A stretch of 64,000 nucleotides of DNA from Nostocoides sp. (GTDB taxonomy: Bacteria; Actinomycetota; Actinomycetes; Actinomycetales; Dermatophilaceae), in the NCBI GenBank assembly GCA_016702415.1, contig JADJEA010000024.1:434001-498000 (forward strand). Direction: 5' to 3'. The notes below the pieces were generated by a model. That model searched no databases, was not told the DNA's origin, and saw only the letters and a program-made list of their open reading frames with translations. The translations under genes and the position numbers were made by a program. Below, piece after piece: positions 25,247 through 33,996 of the stretch. Numbering within the stretch: position 1 is the first letter of the stretch; each line of letters starts with the position of its first letter.

Positions 25247-27289
25247 ATGCCCTCGATCCCCCGGGACCTCCCGCCCAGGCCCGGGATGCACCTCATCGAG
25301 GGCGGCGCCGAATTCTCGGTCTATGCCGGGCACGGGGACTCGGTGGACCTCGTCCTGTTCGAGGGCGCGGACGTGCATGGTGGGCACCGCACTGTCCCGC
25401 TCGTCGACCACGCCCACGGATGGTGGTTCGGCACCGTGGAGGGGGTCACCCCCGGTCAGCGGTATGCCGTGCGCGCCTCCGGTCCCGACGACCCCGCTCT
25501 CGGCCTCCACTACGACCCCAGCACCCTCCTGCTCGACCCGTACGCCCGGGCGATCGACAACCAGTCGGTCGGTGCCGTCATCCGTCCGGAGTTCGACTGG
25601 GAGGGCGACCGCCGGCTGCGCCGGCCGTGGACCGACACGGTGATCTACGAGACCCACGTGCGCGGCCTGACGATGCGCCACCCGGAGGTCCCGGCCCACC
25701 TGCGCGGGACGTATGCCGGTCTGGCCCACCCCGTCGTCATCGAGCATCTGCGCACCATCGGGGTCACCGCCGTCGAACTCCTGCCCATCCACGCCATCCG
25801 CAGCGAGCCGGGACTGATCGCGCGCGGCATGCGGAACTACTGGGGCTACAACACCCTCGGGTTCTTCGCCCCCGAGCCGCGGTATGCCGCCGCTCGCGAC
25901 CCCCAGGGGATCGTCGACGAGTTCAAAGGCATGGTCAAGCTGCTGCACCGGGCCGGCATCGAGGTCATCCTCGACGTGGTCTACAACCACACCGCGGAGC
26001 AGGGCTTCCACGGCGGGCAGACTCTCTCGTGGCGCGGCCTGGACAACCGGGCCTATTACCGCCTCGACTCCCGAGGCCGGGAGATCGACTTCACCGGCTG
26101 CGGCAACACCCTCGACCTGCGCCACCCGGTCGTCGTCCAGCAGGTCCTGGACTCGCTGCGCTATTGGGTGGACGAGTGCCATATCGACGGCTTCCGCTTC
26201 GATCTCGCGGTCGCCCTGGCACGGGGCCGCGACGACGCCTATGACCCCGACCACGCCTTTCTCGTCGCCCTGCGCACCGACCCCCTGCTGAGCACGGTCA
26301 AGCTCATTGCCGAGCCGTGGGATGTCGGTCCCGCCGGCTGGCGCACGGGCGGATTCCCCCCGCCCTTCGCCGAGTGGAACGACCGCTTTCGCGACGACGT
26401 GCGGACCTTCTGGCTCACCGATGTCGGCGCCCAGTTCGGCGGCGGCCACCACCGGCACGGGGTCCGGCATGTCGCGACCCGGCTGGCCGGGTCGGAGGAC
26501 TTCTTCGGCGGCCGGGCGCGGGGGCCAATCGCCTCGATCAACTTCGTCACCGCCCACGACGGGTTCACGCTGGCCGACCTGACGGCATACAACGAAAAAC
26601 ACAACGAGGCCAATGGTGAGGGCAACCGGGACGGCGCGGCATACAACCGCTCCTGGAACCACGGCATCGAAGGTCCCTCGGACGACCAGCAGATCCTCGA
26701 CTGGCGCCGGCGGGCGATGCGCAACCTCCTGGGCACCCTCCTGCTCTCCCATGGTGTCCCGATGCTCAACGCGGGCGACGAGTTCGGCCGCAGCCAGGGC
26801 GGCAATAACAACCCCTACTGCCAGGACAACGAACTCACCTGGTTCAACTGGCAGCGCAAGCCGTGGCAGCAGGCCCTCACCGCGACCGTCACCCATCTGA
26901 CCTCGTTGCGCCGCCAATTGCCGGTGCTGCGGCAACGACATTTCCTCACCGGACGCACGGTCGGGGACGGCGGCCCGGCCGACGTCTCCTGGCATGGCGC
27001 GGACGGGGAGTTCATGACTCCACGCGACTGGGAGAACCCCGGTCGAGCGGTCCTCCAGATGTTGCTCAGCGACGTCGACCGGGAGCAGACCAGCGTCCTG
27101 CTCGTCTTCAACGGGAGCAACGAAGCCACCACCGTGGTCCTCCCGCCGCCCCCCAACGGACCGGCATACCACCTCCTCTGGGACAGCTCCGATGAGTGGC
27201 CCCGGCCGCCGGGCACCCAGCGCGAGGCCGGGCCCGTCGACATCGGCCCCGTCACCATGCAGGTCTGGAGTTGCGAGCCACCCGCGTGA
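25247..27289 (+). CDS. glgX: Glycogen debranching enzyme GlgX (isoamylase type)
   Basis: GlgX hydrolyses alpha-1,6 branch linkages of glycogen. The 680-residue protein has an N-terminal early-set domain and a GH13_11 barrel. Conserved regions are EVILDVVYNHTAEQ (region I), DGFRFDLAVALAR with the nucleophile Asp (II, near residue 320), LIAEPWDVGP with the acid/base Glu (III, near residue 360), and NFVTAHDGFTLADL (IV). GNNNPYCQDNELTWF near residue 525 is typical of GlgX. The ATG at 25247 is chosen for its leaderless -10 box. It precedes the glgE-mak-glgB operon by 106 bp in the same direction. Confidence 0.93.
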   Translation: MPSIPRDLPPRPGMHLIEGGAEFSVYAGHGDSVDLVLFEGADVHGGHRTVPLVDHAHGWWFGTVEGVTPGQRYAVRASGPDDPALGLHYDPSTLLLDPYARAIDNQSVGAVIRPEFDWEGDRRLRRPWTDTVIYETHVRGLTMRHPEVPAHLRGTYAGLAHPVVIEHLRTIGVTAVELLPIHAIRSEPGLIARGMRNYWGYNTLGFFAPEPRYAAARDPQGIVDEFKGMVKLLHRAGIEVILDVVYNHTAEQGFHGGQTLSWRGLDNRAYYRLDSRGREIDFTGCGNTLDLRHPVVVQQVLDSLRYWVDECHIDGFRFDLAVALARGRDDAYDPDHAFLVALRTDPLLSTVKLIAEPWDVGPAGWRTGGFPPPFAEWNDRFRDDVRTFWLTDVGAQFGGGHHRHGVRHVATRLAGSEDFFGGRARGPIASINFVTAHDGFTLADLTAYNEKHNEANGEGNRDGAAYNRSWNHGIEGPSDDQQILDWRRRAMRNLLGTLLLSHGVPMLNAGDEFGRSQGGNNNPYCQDNELTWFNWQRKPWQQALTATVTHLTSLRRQLPVLRQRHFLTGRTVGDGGPADVSWHGADGEFMTPRDWENPGRAVLQMLLSDVDREQTSVLLVFNGSNEATTVVLPPPPNGPAYHLLWDSSDEWPRPPGTQREAGPVDIGPVTMQVWSCEPPA

Positions 27290-27382
27290 CTCCCGACCGG
27301 CCGGCGCCACCGGTGCGCCCCCGTCACCCCGCCTTCCTCCGTCAACCCGCCCGCCACCGCGTCCGGTCCGGGCACCGAGCGA

Positions 27383-27388
27383 TAACGT
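27383..27388 (+). promoter_or_regulatory. -10 box for leaderless start at 27396
   Basis: TAACGT lies 7 nt before the glgE GTG, giving the glgE-mak-glgB operon its own promoter downstream of glgX. Confidence 0.5.
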
Positions 27389-27395
27389 GAGATCC

Positions 27396-29477
27396 GTGAC
27401 CAGAATTGGCTCCGCCGAGTCCGCCCCCAGCGTCACCACCCCTATCGCCGACGCACCCAAACCCCCACTCTCGACGCCGCCGCAGGAGCCGATGGGCCGG
27501 ATCCCCGTCCAGGACGTCCGTCCGCTGGTCGATCAGGGCCGGCGCCCGGCCAAGAGCGTGGTCGGCGAGACCTTCCAGGTCAGCGCCACCGTCTTCCGGG
27601 AAGGCCACGACGCCGTCAACGCCACGGTGGTCCTGACCGCCCCCGACGGGGCCGAGCACCGCATCCCGATGGAGTGCATCAATCCCGGCCTCAACCACTG
27701 GGTGGCCGAGGTCACCGCCCACACCACCGGCCAGTGGACCTACCGGGTCGAGGGCTGGTCGGACCCCTACGGCACGTGGGTCCACGACGCGAGCATCAAG
27801 GTCGCCGCCGGGGTCGACGTCGAACTCATGTTGACCGAGGGGTCGCTGCTCCTCGAACGGGCCGCGGACCACCCCCGCCGTTCGAGCGATGGCCGGCTCC
27901 TCCTCGACGAGGCCGCCGGCGCGATGGCCGACCGGTCCCGGCCCGACCAGGTCCGCCTCCAGGAGGGCCTCTCGCGAGCGGTCCAGGACGAGATGGCCGC
28001 CCGTCCCCTGCGCGAGATGGTCAGCCCCACCCCGGACTACCCCCTGCTCGTTGAGCGCGAGCGGGCCCTCTACGGCGCCTGGTACGAGATCTTCCCCCGC
28101 TCCGAGGGCTGCTACTACGACCAGACGACCCAGCAGTGGATGTCCGGGACCTTCGAGACGGCCGCCAAGCGGCTGCCCGCGATCGCCGCCATGGGCTTCG
28201 ACGTGGTCTACCTGACCCCGATCCATCCGATCGGCCGGGCCGCCCGCAAGGGCCCCAACAACACCCTCACCGCCGGCCCCCACGACCCCGGCAGCCCCTA
28301 TGCCATCGGCTCCCCCGACGGCGGGCACGACGCGATCCACCCGGACCTGGGCACCTTCGACGATTTCGACGCCTTCGTCGCCGAGGCCGAGCGGCACGGC
28401 CTGGAGGTGGCGATGGACATCGCCCTCCAGGCCTCCCCCGACCACCCGTGGGTCCAGACGCACCCGGAGTTTTTCACCACCCGGGCCGACGGCACCATCG
28501 CGTATGCCGAGAACCCCCCGAAGAAGTACCAGGACATCTACCCGCTCAACTTCGACAACGCCCCCGCACAGGCGTATGCCGAGGTCCGCCGGGTCATCCA
28601 GGTCTGGATCGACCATGGCGTCAAGATCTTCCGCGTCGACAACCCGCACACCAAGCCGGTCGAGTTCTGGCAGTGGCTGATCCAGGATGTCGCCAAGGAT
28701 CACCCCGACGTCATCTGGCTCGCCGAGGCCTTCACCAAACCGGCGATGATGCACACCCTCGGGAAGGTCGGTTTCCAGCAGAGCTACACCTACTACACCT
28801 GGCGCAACGCGCGGTGGGAGCTCGAGGAATACTGCACCGAACTCGCGGGGGCGGCCGCGGCATACATGCGACCGAGTTTCTGGCCGACCACCCACGACAT
28901 CCTGACGCCCTATATGCAGTTCGGCGGTCTCGCCGCGTGGAAGGTGCGCGCTGCCCTGGCCGCGACCCTCGTCCCGACCTATGGCATCTATGCCGGCTAC
29001 GAGCTCATGGAGCATGTCGCCCGGCCGGGCGCGGAGGAGCAGATCGACAACGAGAAGTACCAATTCAAGGACCGGCGCTGGGCCGACTACGAGCACGGCG
29101 GCCCCCGCGAGGGGCAGTCGCTGGCCGGCTATCTGACGCGGCTGAACCAGATCCGCTCGGCGCACCCGGCGCTGCGCTGGCTGCGCAACCTCCGCTTCCA
29201 CAGCGTCGACGACGACAACATCATCTGCTTCTCCAAGGCCCGGCGCCTGCCCGACGGCGGCGAGGACATCGTCATCGTCGTGGCCAACCTCGACCCGCAC
29301 AGCACCCGCGCGTCGATGGTCCGGCTCAACATGCCTCTCCTCGGCCTCGACTGGGGAGACAGCTTCATCGCCCACGACGAGATCACCGGCGCGGAGTGGA
29401 CGTGGTGGGAGCACAACTACGTCCGGCTCGGCCCCGACGGCGAGCCGGTCCACGTCATCGCCGTCCGGAAGCACTGA
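27396..29477 (+). CDS. glgE: Alpha-1,4-glucan:maltose-1-phosphate maltosyltransferase GlgE
   Basis: GlgE extends alpha-1,4-glucans with maltose from maltose 1-phosphate. The 693-residue protein has the family layout: an N-terminal all-beta domain (residues ~40-160), a helical insertion, then a GH13_3 barrel. The catalytic nucleophile is Asp415 in FRVDNPHTKP, the acid/base Glu444 in WLAEAFT, and the third carboxylate Asp501 in PTTHDILTPY. EIFPRSEG and PNNTLTAGPHDPGSPYAIG are the usual GlgE donor-site segments. The GTG at 27396 follows a leaderless -10 box; the first 30 residues are disordered. It is followed 4 bp later by the maltokinase, which makes its substrate. Confidence 0.95.
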   Translation: MTRIGSAESAPSVTTPIADAPKPPLSTPPQEPMGRIPVQDVRPLVDQGRRPAKSVVGETFQVSATVFREGHDAVNATVVLTAPDGAEHRIPMECINPGLNHWVAEVTAHTTGQWTYRVEGWSDPYGTWVHDASIKVAAGVDVELMLTEGSLLLERAADHPRRSSDGRLLLDEAAGAMADRSRPDQVRLQEGLSRAVQDEMAARPLREMVSPTPDYPLLVERERALYGAWYEIFPRSEGCYYDQTTQQWMSGTFETAAKRLPAIAAMGFDVVYLTPIHPIGRAARKGPNNTLTAGPHDPGSPYAIGSPDGGHDAIHPDLGTFDDFDAFVAEAERHGLEVAMDIALQASPDHPWVQTHPEFFTTRADGTIAYAENPPKKYQDIYPLNFDNAPAQAYAEVRRVIQVWIDHGVKIFRVDNPHTKPVEFWQWLIQDVAKDHPDVIWLAEAFTKPAMMHTLGKVGFQQSYTYYTWRNARWELEEYCTELAGAAAAYMRPSFWPTTHDILTPYMQFGGLAAWKVRAALAATLVPTYGIYAGYELMEHVARPGAEEQIDNEKYQFKDRRWADYEHGGPREGQSLAGYLTRLNQIRSAHPALRWLRNLRFHSVDDDNIICFSKARRLPDGGEDIVIVVANLDPHSTRASMVRLNMPLLGLDWGDSFIAHDEITGAEWTWWEHNYVRLGPDGEPVHVIAVRKH

Positions 29478-29481
29478 CGTC

Positions 29482-30921
29482 GTGGCGGTCATCCACACCG
29501 GGGCGAGCCTGACCCCCGGCAAGGTGGACCTCGTCGCCTCGTGGATCGCCGACCAACGGTGGTATGCCGCCAAGGGCCGCGTTCCCGCGCTGCGGCGCCT
29601 CTTCTCGTGGCGCCTGGACGACCCGGACGGCGAGGTCGGCATCGAGACCCTGATCCTCGCCGACGACTCGACGACGCCCCCGGTCGTCTATCAGGTGCCG
29701 GTGACCTATCGGGCGGCCCCACTCGCGGGCGCCGAGCACGCCTTGGTCGGGACGATGGAGCACAGCGTGCTGGGCACGCGCTACGTCTACGACGGCCCGC
29801 ACGATCCGGTGTATGCCGCGCAACTCTTCGCTCTCGCCCGCGGCGCCGTCACGGCCGCCTCCAGCGCCGAGAGCGGCGCGACCGAGCCGGCCGTCGAGGG
29901 ACATGGCGCCGGCGGCCCCGCAGCCGTCCTCGTCGACTCGCGGGTCCTGACCGGGGAGCAGTCCAACACCTCGATCATCGGCATCGCTCGCGAGGCCGAC
30001 GGGAGCGAACACCCGGTCATCACCAAGGTCTTCCGAGCCCTCGCCGACGGCGACAACCCCGATGTCGTCCTCCAGGGCACCCTCGCCGGGGTCGGCTGCC
30101 GGCGGGTCCCGGCGAGCCTGGGGTCGGTCGCCGGCAGCTGGCCCGCGCCCGACGGGTCCGGCCACGCCCGGGGTCATCTCGCCTTCGCCCAGGAATTCCT
30201 CCCGGGGGCGCAGGACGCCTGGCGCGAGGCCTTGAGCGCGGCCCGGGTCGGGGAGAGCTTTGCCGCGCGGGCCCGGGCCCTGGGCGAGGCGACGGCGGAG
30301 GTCCACGGCATACTCGCCGGGCACCTGCCCACCGAGCCACCGTCCCGGGAGGATGTCGCCGACACCCTTGCGCAGATGCGCGGGCGGTATGCCGCGGCCG
30401 TCGCCGAGGCTCCCCAACTCGCCCGGCATACCGACGCCGTCGCGGCCGTCCACGCGGCTGCCGACGCGGCCGCCTGGCCGGACTTCCAACGCATCCACGG
30501 GGACTACCACCTCGGCCAGGTGCTCGAGGTCCCGGACCGCGGCTGGGTGCTCCTCGACTTCGAGGGCGAGCCGCTTCGCCCACTCGCGGAACGCAATCGG
30601 CCCGACCAGCCGATGCGCGACGTCGCCGGGATGCTGCGGTCCTTCGACTACGCCGGCGGTTCGGTCGAACTGGCGAGTCCCGGCACCTCCGCGCGCGAGT
30701 GGGTCAGTCAGGAGCAGGACGCCTTCCTCGAGGGGTATGCCGCGGTCAACGGCACCGACCCGCGCGCCCGTGGCCCGCTGTTGACGGCGTACCTTGTCGA
30801 CAAGGCGTTGTACGAGGTCGTCTACGAGGTGCGCAACCGCCCGGCCTGGGCCGCGATCCCCCTCGCGGCGATCGATCGACTTTTCACCGATTCCGACTCC
30901 TTCAAGGAGGACTCACCGTGA
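29482..30921 (+). CDS. mak: Maltokinase (Mak/Pep2)
   Basis: The enzyme phosphorylates maltose with ATP to give maltose 1-phosphate for GlgE. The 479-residue product has the N-terminal cap domain (ADQRWYAAKGR near residue 25) and an aminoglycoside-phosphotransferase-like fold. EQSNTSIIG and TKVFRAL lie in the N-lobe, the catalytic loop is RIHGDYHLGQVL, and the Mg-binding LLDFEGEP follows. It is a stand-alone kinase, not fused to trehalose synthase TreS, and no treS is found in the window. GTG at 29482 is 4 bp after the glgE stop; its own stop overlaps the glgB GTG. Confidence 0.92.
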   Translation: MAVIHTGASLTPGKVDLVASWIADQRWYAAKGRVPALRRLFSWRLDDPDGEVGIETLILADDSTTPPVVYQVPVTYRAAPLAGAEHALVGTMEHSVLGTRYVYDGPHDPVYAAQLFALARGAVTAASSAESGATEPAVEGHGAGGPAAVLVDSRVLTGEQSNTSIIGIAREADGSEHPVITKVFRALADGDNPDVVLQGTLAGVGCRRVPASLGSVAGSWPAPDGSGHARGHLAFAQEFLPGAQDAWREALSAARVGESFAARARALGEATAEVHGILAGHLPTEPPSREDVADTLAQMRGRYAAAVAEAPQLARHTDAVAAVHAAADAAAWPDFQRIHGDYHLGQVLEVPDRGWVLLDFEGEPLRPLAERNRPDQPMRDVAGMLRSFDYAGGSVELASPGTSAREWVSQEQDAFLEGYAAVNGTDPRARGPLLTAYLVDKALYEVVYEVRNRPAWAAIPLAAIDRLFTDSDSFKEDSP

Positions 30922-33119
30922 GCCCCACTCCACCCAGCGCACTTCCCGGAGCACGCTGGTCGCTCGCCAACGGCCGTCACCAGCAACACCATGACCTGCT
31001 CGGGCAGCACGTGGAGAGCGAGGGCTTGCGCATCCGCGTGCTCCGCCCGCTCGCCGAGTCCGTCCAGGTGCGCTTCGAGGACGAGGTCATCATCGACCTC
31101 GCCCACGAGTCGGACGGGGTCTGGAGCGGCATCCGCCCGGGCGCGACCGCGACGATGGACTACCGCGTGCTCACCGCGTGGGGCGACGGCGTCCAGCATG
31201 AGGCGGACGACCCCTATCGGTTCGCGCCGACGGTCGGCGAGATCGACCGCTTCCTCTTCAACGAGGGCCGGCACGAGCAGTTGTGGAAGGTCCTCGGGGC
31301 CCAGGTCCGCACCTACCCCGGGCCCATGGGCGATGTCACCGGGACCTCGTTCTCGGTGTGGGCACCGCGCGCGAAGTCGGTCTATGTCGTCGGCGACTTC
31401 AACGGCTGGGACAACCGGGCGCACCCCATGCGGGTGCTCGGGTCCTCCGGGATCTGGGAGATCTTCATTCCCGGTGTCGGCGCCGGGAGTGCCTACAAGT
31501 TCCGCATCCGCGGCGCCGATGACGTCGAGCGCGACAAGGCCGACCCGATGGCCCGCCGCACCGAGTGCCCCCCGCGGACCGCCTCGGTGGTCCACGACTC
31601 GCAGTACCCCTGGGCGGACGGCGAGTGGCAGGAGGCCAAGAGCCGCACCAACCCGCACACCGGGCCGATGAGCATCTACGAGGTCCACCTCGGCTCGTGG
31701 CGGGCGGGGATGTCGTATGCCGAGCTCGCCGAGCACCTGGTCAACTATGTCGTCGACCTCGGGTTCACCCACGTCGAGTTGCTGCCGGTCATGGAGCATC
31801 CGTACGGCCCGTCCTGGGGATATCAGGTGTCGGGCTATTTCGCCCCGACCGCGCGGTTCGGCACTCCCGACGACCTGAAATATCTCATCGACAAGCTCCA
31901 CCAGGCCGGGATCGGCGTCATCCTCGACTGGGTGCCCGCGCACTTCCCGCGCGACGAGTGGGCGCTGGCGCGCTTCGACGGCCTCGCGCTCTACGAGCAC
32001 GCCGACCCCCGTCGTGGCGACCAACCCGATTGGGGGACACACATCTTCGACTTCGGTCGCAAGGAGGTGCGCAACTTCCTCGTCGCCAATGCGTGCTACT
32101 GGCTGGAGGAGTTCCACGTCGACGGGCTGCGGGTCGACGCGGTCGCCTCGATGCTCTATCTCGACTACTCCCGCCGCAGCGGCGAGTGGCTGCCCAACCA
32201 GTACGGCGGACGGGAGAACCTCGAAGCGATCGGGCTCCTCCAGGAGGCGAACGCCACGGCATACAAGCGCACCCCGGGGGTCGTGACCATCGCCGAGGAG
32301 TCCACCTCGTGGCCAGGGGTCACCAAGGACACCGCCTCAGGCGGTCTCGGCTTCGGCCTGAAGTGGAATATGGGGTGGATGAACGACTCGCTGCGCTACC
32401 TGCAGCGCGACCCGATCTATCGGCAGTACCACCACAATCTGCTGACCTTCTCGCTGATGTACGCCTACAGCGAGAACTACGTCCTGCCGATCAGCCACGA
32501 CGAGGTCGTGCACGGAAAGGGGTCGCTGCTCGGCAAGATCCCCGGTCATCGGTATGACCAGCTCGCCACCCTCCGCGCGTATCTCGCCTATATCTGGAGT
32601 CACCCGGGCAAGCAGTTGATCTTCATGGGCTGCGAGTTCGCCCAGCCGTCCGAGTGGGCCGACGGGCGCTCCCTGGACTGGTGGCTGCTCGATCACCCCG
32701 CGCACTATCGCGTCCACAATCTCGTCAAGGAGCTCAACCGCATCTATCGCGCGCACGACGCGATGTGGGCTCAGGACAGCGACCCGGCCGGTTTCGAGTG
32801 GCTCAACCCGCACGACAACGCGGGCAACACCTTCTCCTATGTCCGCTTCGGCCAGCCCGACCGTGGCGGTCGTGACGCCGTCGTCGCCATCATCAACTTC
32901 GGCGGCGACGCCCGTGACGGCATGCGCATCGGCTTGCCCTATGACGGCGAGTGGGAGGTCATCCTCGACACCTCGGGGTATGACGAGTACGGCTCCGTCA
33001 GCCAGGCGGGCGTCACCGTCCACGCCGATCACCAGCCCTGGGAGAACCAGCCGTTCAGTGGCACGGTCTACGTCCAGAAGCTGTCGACGGTCTACCTCGC
33101 CCCGAAGCCGCAGGCCTGA
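30918..33119 (+). CDS. glgB: 1,4-alpha-glucan branching enzyme GlgB
   Basis: GlgB creates alpha-1,6 branches in the glucan made by GlgE. The 733-residue protein has two N-terminal CBM48-type domains (the second with SVWAPRAKSVYVVGDFNGWD) and a GH13_9 barrel. Catalytic residues are Asp407 in DGLRVDAVASM, Glu460 in VTIAEESTSWPGV, and the Asp in PISHDEVVHGKGSL. AAGGAGG at 30904-30910 precedes the GTG, which overlaps the maltokinase stop (GTGA). With GlgE and Mak it forms the core of the GlgE pathway. Confidence 0.96.
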   Translation: MSPTPPSALPGARWSLANGRHQQHHDLLGQHVESEGLRIRVLRPLAESVQVRFEDEVIIDLAHESDGVWSGIRPGATATMDYRVLTAWGDGVQHEADDPYRFAPTVGEIDRFLFNEGRHEQLWKVLGAQVRTYPGPMGDVTGTSFSVWAPRAKSVYVVGDFNGWDNRAHPMRVLGSSGIWEIFIPGVGAGSAYKFRIRGADDVERDKADPMARRTECPPRTASVVHDSQYPWADGEWQEAKSRTNPHTGPMSIYEVHLGSWRAGMSYAELAEHLVNYVVDLGFTHVELLPVMEHPYGPSWGYQVSGYFAPTARFGTPDDLKYLIDKLHQAGIGVILDWVPAHFPRDEWALARFDGLALYEHADPRRGDQPDWGTHIFDFGRKEVRNFLVANACYWLEEFHVDGLRVDAVASMLYLDYSRRSGEWLPNQYGGRENLEAIGLLQEANATAYKRTPGVVTIAEESTSWPGVTKDTASGGLGFGLKWNMGWMNDSLRYLQRDPIYRQYHHNLLTFSLMYAYSENYVLPISHDEVVHGKGSLLGKIPGHRYDQLATLRAYLAYIWSHPGKQLIFMGCEFAQPSEWADGRSLDWWLLDHPAHYRVHNLVKELNRIYRAHDAMWAQDSDPAGFEWLNPHDNAGNTFSYVRFGQPDRGGRDAVVAIINFGGDARDGMRIGLPYDGEWEVILDTSGYDEYGSVSQAGVTVHADHQPWENQPFSGTVYVQKLSTVYLAPKPQA

Positions 33120-33120
33120 A

Positions 33121-33134
33121 CCCCGCGCCCGGGG
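33121..33134. terminator. Short GC hairpin between glgB and the DsrE-like gene
   Basis: CCCCG (33121-33125) pairs with CGGGG (33130-33134) over a 4-nt loop in the 24-bp gap between two convergent stops. The stem is short, so this is a weak call. Confidence 0.25.
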
Positions 33135-33143
33135 ACCTCGGGC

Positions 33144-33671
33144 TCAGATGAACAGCAGCTGGGCACCCTCGGTCTTCTCGATGAAGTCGCTCGCGCTGAT
33201 GATGGCCTCGACGCCCTCGTAGAGGTCGTCCATCGTCAGGTGGTTCATGTCGGCGGACATCTTGCAGGCCCACATGTGGCACCCGGACCCGCTGAGCAGG
33301 TCGAGGAACTCGGGCACCTCGGGCACGTCGAGGTCGGCGATCTGCTTCTTCATGAAGGCCGTCGCGCCCGCGGTGGCACCGGGGAGGGCGCCGAGCATGT
33401 GGTGGATGCCGAGCCCGCTGTGGCCGGGCAGGTGCATGGCGGTATTGCCCACGAAGGAGAACTTCAGGTCGGCCATCGTCGCCTTGTTGATGATGTCGAA
33501 GCCCCAGAAGGTGAAAAAGAGGTGCGTCTCCACCCCTTCGCCCAGCGCGGCATTGGCGAGGATCAGGCCGGGATAGGCCATGTCGAGGTTGCCCTTGGAG
33601 CAGATGATGGCCAGTTTGCGGCCCTCGCTGCCCGGCGAGTCGAACGAGGGGACGATCGGGGACTCGGACAT
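33144..33671 (-). CDS. DsrE/DsrF-like sulfur-carrier family protein
   Basis: The 175-residue protein has the DsrE2-type fold: GRKLAIICSKGNLDMAYPGLILANAALGEG with a cysteine in the first strand-loop near residue 23, THLFFTFWGFDIINK, and a second cysteine pair in SGSGCHMWACKMSADM near residue 135. DsrE-family proteins carry sulfane sulfur on cysteine and relay it to TusA/DsrC-type partners. Its ATG overlaps the stop of the TusE/DsrC-like gene (TGATG). With the flavoprotein upstream it forms a three-gene sulfur-transfer operon. Redox partner and direction of transfer are inferred. Confidence 0.85.
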   Translation of the reverse strand: MSESPIVPSFDSPGSEGRKLAIICSKGNLDMAYPGLILANAALGEGVETHLFFTFWGFDIINKATMADLKFSFVGNTAMHLPGHSGLGIHHMLGALPGATAGATAFMKKQIADLDVPEVPEFLDLLSGSGCHMWACKMSADMNHLTMDDLYEGVEAIISASDFIEKTEGAQLLFI

Positions 33672-33985
33672 CACACACACCCCTTGGGCTTGGGCAGGCC
33701 GGAGACATAGGCCAACTTCTTGGCGGGCTTGGCGGGGAACAGGGCGAAGATCTGCTTGACCGGGGTGCCGCTCTGCGCGGAGACCCGGCGCAGCGTCGCG
33801 GTCTCCCCCTGGGCGGCGAAATCGCTGCGCAGGAACCGGATCAGCGACCAGTGGTCCTCGGTGAGTTCCAGCCCGATGAGCTTGGCGAGTTCGGGAGCGA
33901 GATCCTCGGTCCACTGCTCGGGCTTGGTCAGGAAGCCCTCGTCGTTGACCTCGACCTCGTGCCCCGCAATGGTGGTGGTGGGCAT
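33671..33985 (-). CDS. TusE/DsrC/DsvC family sulfur relay protein
   Basis: A 104-residue protein with the DsrC fold: VNDEGFLTKPEQWTEDLAPELAK, LTEDHWSLIRFLRSDF, and the conserved C-terminal arm ending GLPKPKGCV with the penultimate cysteine (CysA). The second C-terminal cysteine (CysB) of sulfate reducers, about ten residues earlier, is absent: the position reads LAYVSG. With only CysA it resembles TusE or single-cysteine DsrC relatives, able to take a persulfide but not to form the intramolecular trisulfide. It sits 11 bp after the SQR-like gene and overlaps the DsrE-like gene. Confidence 0.88.
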   Translation of the reverse strand: MPTTTIAGHEVEVNDEGFLTKPEQWTEDLAPELAKLIGLELTEDHWSLIRFLRSDFAAQGETATLRRVSAQSGTPVKQIFALFPAKPAKKLAYVSGLPKPKGCV

Positions 33986-33996
33986 CGAGTTACCTT

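Noticed and set aside
29482..30921. TreS-maltokinase fusion
   Set aside because: The protein begins with the maltokinase cap and has no GH13 domain; upstream sequence is GlgE.
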